Part shown: piece after piece, positions 1 to 4,814 of the stretch
How positions within the stretch are numbered: the first letter of the stretch is position 1
Layout: each line of letters begins with the position of its first letter
DNA from: Deltaproteobacteria bacterium
Lineage (GTDB): Bacteria > Desulfobacterota > Binatia > Binatales > Binataceae
Assembly (NCBI GenBank): GCA_027403435.1
Contig: DAHZDR010000483.1
Location: 1 to 10,900 of the forward strand
Length of the DNA: 10,900 bases
Reading direction: 5' to 3'
Program-made: the position numbers and the translations under genes
Notes under the pieces: model-generated
The model's database searches: none
What the model was told of the DNA's origin: nothing
The model's input: only the letters and a program-made list of their open reading frames with translations

Positions 1-1
1 G

Positions 2-298
2 GGCGTGCCGTTCGCGGTGCAACAGGTGGGCGGCAGCCAGGAGCTGTTGATGAGCGTCGAAACCACCTTTCCGCTGCTGACCGAGATGGGCCTGCGCGGC
101 GCGCTCTTCCTGGACTCCGGTCAGGCCTATTATCTTAGTCAAATGCCGACGCTAACCTCGTTGCAGGCGGCCTATGGCGTCGGCATCCTCTGGAAATCGC
201 CGTTCGGGCCGGTCGCGGCGGACATCGCCATACCAATCAATCCGCGGCCGAACGATCAGAGCACGGAGTTCGATTTCGGCACCAGTGCGCCGCTCTAG
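2..298 (+). CDS. bamA: BamA outer-membrane assembly factor, C-terminal fragment (5' end outside window)
   Basis: This is the last 98 codons of an Omp85-family beta-barrel protein, which inserts beta-barrel proteins into the outer membrane as the core of the BAM complex. Visible family features, in order, are a GGSQELL turn followed by the strand ending FPLL, then RGALFLDSGQAY, then GVGILWKSPFGPVAADIAIP. These match the final barrel strands of the bacterial surface antigen domain (the WxSPxGP segment is typical). The frame is open to the window edge, so the true start lies upstream; the GTG at position 5 is internal. The identity as BamA rather than TamA rests mainly on the adjacent skp gene, the usual bamA partner. 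One oddity is that the protein ends FDFGTSAPL, with a final Leu rather than the aromatic residue normally closing the last strand. Confident in family, fairly confident in bamA. Confidence 0.9.
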   Translation, partial: GVPFAVQQVGGSQELLMSVETTFPLLTEMGLRGALFLDSGQAYYLSQMPTLTSLQAAYGVGILWKSPFGPVAADIAIPINPRPNDQSTEFDFGTSAPL

Positions 299-422
299 CG
301 CGGCGCCAGTGAAGCTGCTTTGATAAGCGGTCGTAATTGAAGTTTTCGCGGCGCGGGCAATCGGCGCCGCTCGAGCCCGGGCGGGTTGATTACAGCCTCC
401 GGGCGGAGGAACGCGGGTTCGT
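299..422 (+). other. Leader between bamA and skp
   Basis: This 124-nt gap is the longest non-coding stretch in the window. It has a relatively AT-rich patch around 318-346 and an 8-bp inverted repeat (arms 300-307 and 363-370, GCGGCGCC/GGCGCCGC). It ends with a small hairpin that contains the skp ribosome binding site. I looked for sigma70-type -35/-10 pairs and found only half-matches: TTGATA at 320-325 and TTGATT at 386-391, neither with a credible -10. There is no stem followed by a T-run, so no intrinsic terminator after bamA. Either read-through from bamA or a promoter of unrecognised type could drive skp. Confidence 0.4.
396..409 (+). promoter_or_regulatory. skp ribosome binding site inside a perfect 5-bp hairpin
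   Basis: The Shine-Dalgarno GGAGG (405-409) sits 13 nt before the skp ATG at 423. It is exactly complementary to CCTCC at 396-400, with a 4-nt GGGC loop between the arms. Folding in the mRNA would hide the ribosome binding site. The stem is seen directly; a regulatory role is inference, and a 5-bp match could be chance at this GC content. Confidence 0.45.
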
Positions 423-1058
423 ATGAGGCATTGGGTGATGGTTGTCGCGTTGGCGTTCACGGCGTTGACGCTCGCGGGCGTGGCGCGCGCCGAGGAAAAA
501 TTCGTCTTCGTCGATATTCAGCGCGCGCTGAACGATTGTCACAATGGCAAGGTGGCCAAGGCCCAGTTCAAGGCCCGGCTCCAGCGGGTGCAAGGGCAAT
601 TGGAGCAGGAGCAAAGCGAAGTGCAGGGGCTCAAGGACGAGATCGAGAAGAAAGGCTCGCTGATGCAGCCCGAGCAGCGCCAGAATGTCGAGAACGAATA
701 CGCCAAAAAGCTGCGGGACTTCCAGGCCGACTACAAGACTTCGAGCGAGGAGTTGCAGGCGCGCGACAAGGAAATGACGGGCGCGATCGTGCGCGATTTG
801 GCGGCCGTGGTGCGGCAAATCGGCCAGCGCGACGGCTATACGATGGTGTTGGAAAAGGGCGGCCTGCTGTGGGCCAGTCCGTCCGTTGACATCACCGACC
901 AGGTGATTCGCGCCTATGACGCGATGAACGTCAAACCGGGATCGCTGGGCGCCGCGGCCGGGATCGGCGGCCGTGCGAACGGCTTCGCCAATCCGGGCGC
1001 CGCGCGTTCGGCGCCGCCGTCCGCGGCGGCCTCGGGACGGTCCACGATCGCCAAATAA
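423..1058 (+). CDS. skp: Skp/OmpH-family periplasmic chaperone
   Basis: This is a periplasmic holdase that keeps unfolded outer-membrane proteins soluble on the way to the BAM complex. The 211-residue product has a signal peptide: Met-Arg-His, a hydrophobic core at 5-21, and ARA before a predicted cut at 23/24. A short strand follows (KFVFVDIQRALN, 26-37), then a long Gln/Glu/Lys-rich coiled coil at about 45-135, then YTMVLEKGGLLWASPSVDIT (139-158) and the closing helix DQVIRAYD. This strand-coil-strand layout is the OmpH fold. Residues 173-211 form an Ala/Gly/Pro/Ser-rich tail with no family match, making the protein longer than E. coli Skp (about 161 residues). The start at 423 gives the only complete signal peptide; an in-frame ATG at 438 would remove the basic N-terminus. 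Bordered by bamA upstream and fabZ 25 nt downstream. Confidence 0.95.
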   Translation: MRHWVMVVALAFTALTLAGVARAEEKFVFVDIQRALNDCHNGKVAKAQFKARLQRVQGQLEQEQSEVQGLKDEIEKKGSLMQPEQRQNVENEYAKKLRDFQADYKTSSEELQARDKEMTGAIVRDLAAVVRQIGQRDGYTMVLEKGGLLWASPSVDITDQVIRAYDAMNVKPGSLGAAAGIGGRANGFANPGAARSAPPSAAASGRSTIAK

Positions 1059-1070
1059 TTCGCGCGGGGC

Positions 1071-1074
1071 GGAG
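1071..1074 (+). promoter_or_regulatory. Ribosome binding site fixing the fabZ GTG start
   Basis: GGAG at 1071-1074 lies 9 nt before the GTG at 1084 in the short skp-fabZ gap. It decides the fabZ start in favour of this GTG over the upstream in-frame ATG at 973, which would add a 37-residue basic extension overlapping skp that no FabZ carries. Confidence 0.7.
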
Positions 1075-1083
1075 CGTTCAGGC

Positions 1084-1533
1084 GTGGCTATCGAAGACCG
1101 GCGGGAACTCGACCGAATCCTTTCCCTGCTGCCCCATCGCTATCCGTTTCTGCTGGTGGATCGCGTGCTGGAGATCGACGGCGAGCGCGCGGTCACGCTC
1201 AAGAACGTGACGGTCAACGAGCCGTTCTTCGCCGGACATTTCCCGGGGTATCCGGTGATGCCGGGGGTGCTAATCTGCGAGGCGATGGCGCAGTCGGCGG
1301 CGATTCTGGCGATTTCGCTGATCGGCGGGCGGCGCAGCATGTTCATGCTCACCGGACTGGACAAGGTGCGCTTTCGCCGGCCGGTGGCGCCGGGCGATCA
1401 GCTGCGGATCGAAATCCGGCTGATCAAGCATCATCATCCGCTGTGGAAGATGCATGGCGAGGCGCGGGTGGGAGACGAACTGGCCGCCGCGGCGGATTTG
1501 TCCGCGATGGAAGTGGAGGGGCGGATCCCATAG
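1084..1533 (+). CDS. fabZ: 3-hydroxyacyl-[acyl-carrier-protein] dehydratase FabZ
   Basis: This cytoplasmic hot-dog-fold enzyme removes water from (3R)-hydroxyacyl-ACP to give trans-2-enoyl-ACP. It competes with lipid A acyltransferases for the same hydroxyacyl-ACP pool, which explains why the gene sits next to lpxA. The product from GTG 1084 is 149 residues, the usual FabZ length. Signature segments are LLPHRYPFLLVDRV (15-28), then NEPFFAGHFPGYPVMPGV with the catalytic His52, then the helix CEAMAQ with catalytic Glu66; FMLTGLDKVRFRRPVAPGD follows. His/Glu spacing matches E. coli FabZ (54/68). The gene follows skp by 25 nt. Its TAG stop overlaps the proposed lpxA start (ATAG). The lpxD gene usually found between skp and fabZ is absent. 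Confidence 0.97.
   Translation: MAIEDRRELDRILSLLPHRYPFLLVDRVLEIDGERAVTLKNVTVNEPFFAGHFPGYPVMPGVLICEAMAQSAAILAISLIGGRRSMFMLTGLDKVRFRRPVAPGDQLRIEIRLIKHHHPLWKMHGEARVGDELAAAADLSAMEVEGRIP
1515..1521 (+). promoter_or_regulatory. Strong ribosome binding site pointing to an ATA start for lpxA
   Basis: GGAGGGG at 1515-1521, inside the fabZ 3' end, ends 8 nt before the ATA at 1530-1532. No ATG, GTG or TTG lies within normal reach in the lpxA frame: the nearest are GTG 1443 (upstream of the site) and GTG 1557 (35 nt downstream). The site is therefore the main evidence for non-standard initiation of lpxA. Confidence 0.6.
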
Positions 1534-2321
1534 GCGGCCTAATCCATCGCGCGGCGGTGATCGACCGGCGCGCCCAGCTCGACTCTTCGGTCGCAGTTGG
1601 CGCGGGCGCCGTGATCGGCCCGCAAGTGCGAATCGGGCCGCGCACCGTGGTCGGACCCTACGCGGTAATCGAGGGCGACACGACGATCGGTTCCGGCAAT
1701 CGCGTCTTCCAGTTCGCTTCGGTCGGCGCCGAACCGCAGGACCTGAAGTATCGCGGCGAGCCCTCCCGGCTGATTATCGGCGACGACAACCGTATCCGGG
1801 AATTCACCACGATCCATCGCGGCACCGAAGGCGGCGGGATGGTGACGCGGATCGGCAACGACGTGTTGCTGATGAACTACGTCCACGTCGCGCACGACTG
1901 TTCGATCGGCGACCATTCGATAATCGCCAATTCGACCGAACTGGCCGGCCATTGCGTGATTGAGGAGTGGGTGGTGACGGCCGGGATGTGCGGCGTCCAT
2001 CAGTTCAGCCGGATTGGCGCGCACGCGATCGTCGCGGCGGGCGCGAAGGTCGCGCAGGACGTGCCGCCGTATTCGATGGTCGCCGGCGATCGGGCGCGGC
2101 TGGTGGGGGTTAACGCCACCGGCCTTGAACGGCGCGGTTTCAGCGCCGCGACGATCGCGGCCTTGCGCGCGGCCTTCCGCACGCTCTTTTACGGCCGGCG
2201 GTTGCGCGACGAGGCGCTGCGCCAGGTGCTCGCCGAATCCGGCGGGATTCCCGAGGTGCGCCGCCTGGTCGAGTTTATCGCGAACTCCAGCCGCGGCGTG
2301 GTCGGTCGGGAACGTGCATAG
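1530..2321 (+). CDS. lpxA: Acyl-[ACP]--UDP-N-acetylglucosamine O-acyltransferase LpxA (probable ATA start)
   Basis: This enzyme catalyses the first step of lipid A synthesis, moving a (3R)-hydroxyacyl chain from ACP to the 3-position of UDP-GlcNAc in the cytoplasm. The N-terminal two thirds is a left-handed beta-helix of hexapeptide repeats (IGPQVRIGPRTVVGPYAVI and onward). Family landmarks are FQFASVGAEPQDLKYRGEP (60-78), IREFTTIHRGT, catalytic His122 in VHVAHDC (equivalent to E. coli His125), GVHQF and VAQDVPPY, then a helical C-terminal domain. Starting at ATA 1530 gives 263 residues, against 262 in E. coli, and keeps the first coil IHRAAVID. The GTG at 1557 would remove that coil, and the GTG at 1443 would add 29 unrelated residues inside fabZ. 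An automatic caller would probably choose one of those. Ala170 stands where E. coli has the chain-length ruler Gly173. Function certain; start codon likely but unproven. Confidence 0.93.
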   Translation: MGGLIHRAAVIDRRAQLDSSVAVGAGAVIGPQVRIGPRTVVGPYAVIEGDTTIGSGNRVFQFASVGAEPQDLKYRGEPSRLIIGDDNRIREFTTIHRGTEGGGMVTRIGNDVLLMNYVHVAHDCSIGDHSIIANSTELAGHCVIEEWVVTAGMCGVHQFSRIGAHAIVAAGAKVAQDVPPYSMVAGDRARLVGVNATGLERRGFSAATIAALRAAFRTLFYGRRLRDEALRQVLAESGGIPEVRRLVEFIANSSRGVVGRERA

Positions 2322-3117
2322 CCTTGGGCTGATCGCCGGCAACGGGATTTTCCCGCTGGAAGTGGCGCGGGCGGCGCGTCGGCGCCGGGTCCGCGTGATC
2401 GCCGTCGCCCATCTGCATGAAACCGATCCGCGGCTGGCCGAACTGGCCGACGAGATCGTGTGGATCAAGGTCGGCGAGCTGCAACGGATGATCGACGCGC
2501 TCAAGGCGGGCGGCGCGGAACAGGCGGCGCTGGCGGGGGGCATTTCGCGCGCGCGGCTGGCCGATTCGTTCGCGCCCGACGCGCGCGCGCTGGCGATGCT
2601 CGCGCGGATTGGCCGGTTCAGCGACGACGCGGTTTTGCGCGCGATCGCCGGGGAAATCGAAGCCGACGGCATCCCGGTGATCGATCCCGCGCCGATGTTC
2701 GACAATCTGCTGGCGCGGGCGGGCCTTGAAGCCGGACCCGCGCCGACCGCCGCGCAACTCAAGGACCTCGAACTGGCGTTCGGCGTGATGCGCGCGATGG
2801 GCCCGTTCGACGTTGGCCAGGCGGTCGCCGTGCGCGACGGCGTGGTCGCGGCGGTCGAGGCGGTCGAGGGCACGGACGCGGCGCTGCGGCGCGCGGCGGC
2901 GCTGATCGGGCGCGGCCTGGTGATCGCGAAGGCGGCCAAGCCCGGCCAGGATTTGCGCTTCGACCGGCCGGCGATCGGACCGGCGACGATCGAACTGCTC
3001 GGCGAAATCAGCGCCGCGATGCTCGGCCTCGAGGCGGGCGGAGCGATGGTCCTGGAGCGGGAGAAAACACTCGCACGGGCCGCGGCGCTGGGCGTCACGG
3101 TCTATGGCCATGAGTGA
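2314..3117 (+). CDS. lpxI: UDP-2,3-diacylglucosamine pyrophosphatase LpxI
   Basis: This is a cytoplasmic hydrolase that releases UMP from UDP-2,3-diacylglucosamine to give lipid X, the job done by LpxH in E. coli. The 267-residue product fits the LpxI (DUF1009) family. The N-terminal domain opens LGLIAGNGIFPLEVARAA (4-21) and contains AALAGGISRARLADS. The C-terminal catalytic domain has the family block DVGQAVAVRDGVVAAVEAVEG and KPGQDLRFDRPAIGPAT. Asp217 of RFD is my candidate for the catalytically important Asp of Caulobacter LpxI, from remembered alignment. The GTG start at 2314 overlaps the end of lpxA by 8 nt and is the only start close to the conserved LGLIAG; its Shine-Dalgarno is weak, suggesting coupling to lpxA translation. 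The end overlaps the next gene. Confidence 0.95.
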   Translation: MHSLGLIAGNGIFPLEVARAARRRRVRVIAVAHLHETDPRLAELADEIVWIKVGELQRMIDALKAGGAEQAALAGGISRARLADSFAPDARALAMLARIGRFSDDAVLRAIAGEIEADGIPVIDPAPMFDNLLARAGLEAGPAPTAAQLKDLELAFGVMRAMGPFDVGQAVAVRDGVVAAVEAVEGTDAALRRAAALIGRGLVIAKAAKPGQDLRFDRPAIGPATIELLGEISAAMLGLEAGGAMVLEREKTLARAAALGVTVYGHE

Positions 3118-4060
3118 GTTGCGCGCGGCGGTGGTCGGCGCCGGCCGGCTCGGCGGTTTTCACGCCCGCAAGTACGCGGCGCTGGCCGGGGTGCGGTTGA
3201 CCCATGTGGTCGATATCGATCCCGAACGCGCCGGCGCGCTGGCGGCGGAATTGGGCGCAATCGCCCTGGGCGGCCATCGCGAGCTGGCCGGACTGGTGGA
3301 TTTGGCGAGCGTCGCGGCGCCCGGCGTATGCCATCACGCGATCGCCGCGGAGCTGATGGCGGCGGGAATCGACGTGCTGGTCGAAAAACCGATGGCCGCC
3401 ACCCTCGCGGAGGCGCGCGACCTCAAGGAAGTTGCGCGCCGCCGCGGCCGGGTGCTGCAAGTCGGCCATCTCGAGCGCTTCAATCCGGCGGTGATGCGGT
3501 TGCGGACGATCGTCGCGGCGCCGCGCTTCGTCGAATGCCATCGGCTGGCGCCTTTCACCGAGCGCGGCGTGGACGTCGATGTCGTGCTCGATTTGATGGT
3601 CCACGACCTCGACGTGATTCAGTGCGTCACCGGGGCCGCGGAAGTGACCGCGCTGGAGGCGCTGGGCGTGGCCGTGCTGACCGATCAAATCGACGTCGCC
3701 AACGCGCGGATCCGGTTCGCCAACGGGCTGATCGCGAATCTGAACGCGAGCCGGGTCGCGCCGCGCAGCGAACGCAAAATCCGCTTTTTTCAGCCCAACG
3801 CCTACATCTCGGTTGATTACGAAGCGCGCCGGATCCAGATTTACCGCAAGCGTCCGCCGCTCTCCGGCTCCGCCTTTTCGACGATTTCCGCCGAACAGGT
3901 CGAGTTTGGCGACGCCGATCCGCTGCGCGACGAAATCGCCGCGTTCGTCGCGAGCGTCCGCACGCGGACGCCGCCGCCCGTTACCGCCGACGACGGCCTG
4001 CGCGTGATGGAACTGAGCGAACGAATCCGGCTTGCGATGGAGTCGGCGCCGCCGGATTGA
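3104..4060 (+). CDS. Gfo/Idh/MocA-family oxidoreductase, GnnA-like
   Basis: This is an NAD(P)-dependent sugar oxidoreductase of 318 residues. It has an N-terminal Rossmann fold with GAGRLGGFHARKY (12-24) and the acidic strand end VVDIDPERA (35-43). The family EKP motif is at 94-96 (catalytic Lys95), followed by QVGHLERFNPAV (119-130). The C-terminal substrate domain includes DLMVHDLDV (163-171), carrying the conserved Asp/His pair. Position between lpxI and lpxB recalls gnnA, whose product oxidises C3 of UDP-GlcNAc so that the transaminase GnnB can install a 3-amino group on lipid A; that system lies between lpxA and lpxB in Acidithiobacillus ferrooxidans (from memory). No transaminase is present here, so the substrate is unproven. 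ATG 3104 and ATG 3110 are both possible starts; either overlaps lpxI. Family certain, GnnA role tentative. Confidence 0.9.
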   Translation: MAMSELRAAVVGAGRLGGFHARKYAALAGVRLTHVVDIDPERAGALAAELGAIALGGHRELAGLVDLASVAAPGVCHHAIAAELMAAGIDVLVEKPMAATLAEARDLKEVARRRGRVLQVGHLERFNPAVMRLRTIVAAPRFVECHRLAPFTERGVDVDVVLDLMVHDLDVIQCVTGAAEVTALEALGVAVLTDQIDVANARIRFANGLIANLNASRVAPRSERKIRFFQPNAYISVDYEARRIQIYRKRPPLSGSAFSTISAEQVEFGDADPLRDEIAAFVASVRTRTPPPVTADDGLRVMELSERIRLAMESAPPD

Positions 4061-4062
4061 TC

Positions 4063-4080
4063 CGCGCGCTCCGGCGCGCG
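4063..4080 (+). other. GC-rich hairpin with UCCG loop just after the oxidoreductase stop
   Basis: Arms CGCGCGC (4063-4069) and GCGCGCG (4074-4080) form a perfect 7-bp stem closed by C-TCCG-G, the UNCG class of very stable RNA tetraloops. It starts 2 nt after the stop codon. No T-run follows, so it is not a classical terminator. It could protect or process the mRNA 3' end of the upstream message. The structure is seen; the role is inference. Confidence 0.5.
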
Positions 4081-4138
4081 ACGACAGACGATAGCGGAGG
4101 TTTGGCGGGCCGCGGCGGCGGCCGGTCGCGTTTCACAG

Positions 4139-4792
4139 ATGAAGCCCAAGCGGAATTTTCACCCCAGGCCGCGCCTGATTGCGACGCTCCTGGCGCTGCT
4201 CGCCGGCGCGGCGCCGGCGCTCCCCGGATGCCAAAGCAACACCGCGCCCGTGCCCGCCGCGGCGGCGGCGAACTCCAACGGCGCCTATCCGGCGAACAAT
4301 CCGGCCGACGGCCTGCCCGCGCTCAGCCTGATCGACCAATACGGCAAGCCCGTCGCGCTGGAGTCGCTCAAGGGCAAGCCCGTCCTGATCGATTTTATCT
4401 ACGCGAGCTGTCCCTCCATATGTCCGCTGCTGACCGCCCGCTTCGCCCGTATCGCCCATTTGCTCGGCCCCGAACTCGGCGCGAAGGTCACGATGGTCTC
4501 GGTGACGCTCGATCCCGGGCATGACCATCCGGCGGAATTGCTCGCATACGCGAAGTCGCATCAGGCGGACTATCCGGGCTGGCTGTTCCTGACCGGCAAG
4601 CCCGCCGCGATCGACGCGCTGCTGAAGGCCTATCGGCTCAAGCGCGACCGCCAGTCCAACGGTTCGATCGGCCATGTCGCGGCCGCCTTTTTGCTCGGTC
4701 CCGACGGCCGTCAGATGCGGATGTACAACGCCCTGGAGGCGCCGCCGGCGACGGTTGCCGCCGACGTCAATCGCGCGCTGCCCCGCGGCTGA
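4139..4792 (+). CDS. SCO1/SenC-family copper chaperone lipoprotein
   Basis: This is a thioredoxin-fold protein that binds copper outside the cytoplasm and delivers it to the CuA site of cytochrome c oxidase, or acts as a thiol-redox protein. The 217-residue product has a basic N-terminus, a hydrophobic stretch at 13-25 and a lipobox LPGC (28-31), so it is probably a lipoprotein anchored at Cys31. A low-complexity Ala/Pro/Asn linker runs to about 57. The SCO core then has FIYASCPSICP with the copper ligands Cys91 and Cys95, TLDPGHDHP with Asp125, and the third ligand His179 in GHVAAAFLLGPDG. All ligands are present. Two extra His (128, 130) lie near the Asp. The start is the only one in frame; no good Shine-Dalgarno precedes it. 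Gaps of 78 and 22 nt separate it from its lipid A neighbours, to whose pathway it has no known link. Confidence 0.93.
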   Translation: MKPKRNFHPRPRLIATLLALLAGAAPALPGCQSNTAPVPAAAAANSNGAYPANNPADGLPALSLIDQYGKPVALESLKGKPVLIDFIYASCPSICPLLTARFARIAHLLGPELGAKVTMVSVTLDPGHDHPAELLAYAKSHQADYPGWLFLTGKPAAIDALLKAYRLKRDRQSNGSIGHVAAAFLLGPDGRQMRMYNALEAPPATVAADVNRALPRG

Positions 4793-4799
4793 GCGCGGA

Positions 4800-4814
4800 C
4801 GCCCCGGGGGGGCG
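4800..4814 (+). other. GC hairpin abutting the lpxB start
   Basis: CGCCCC (4800-4805) pairs with GGGGCG (4809-4814) around a GGG loop, ending directly before the ATG at 4815. The G-run is also the only Shine-Dalgarno-like sequence for that ATG, so folding would hide it. No T-run follows. This could dampen lpxB translation or be a by-product of base composition. Confidence 0.4.

Noticed and set aside
300..370. 8-bp inverted repeat GCGGCGCC / GGCGCCGC as a bamA terminator
   Set aside because: The arms are 55 nt apart, contain the self-complementary GGCGCC, and are not followed by a T-run; composition alone can explain it.
320..414. Possible sigma70 promoters before skp (TTGATA 320-325, TTGATT 386-391)
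   Set aside because: No acceptable -10 box lies 16-18 nt downstream of either, so no promoter is called.
1539..3098. 519-codon open frame on the minus strand opposite lpxA and lpxI
   Set aside because: Same reasoning: the plus-strand genes carry all family motifs, and the antisense translation is low-complexity Ala/Arg/Ser without any domain.
4096..4100. GGAGG upstream of the SCO gene as its ribosome binding site
   Set aside because: It lies 38 nt before ATG 4139 and no start codon in the SCO frame is within reach, so it is probably incidental.
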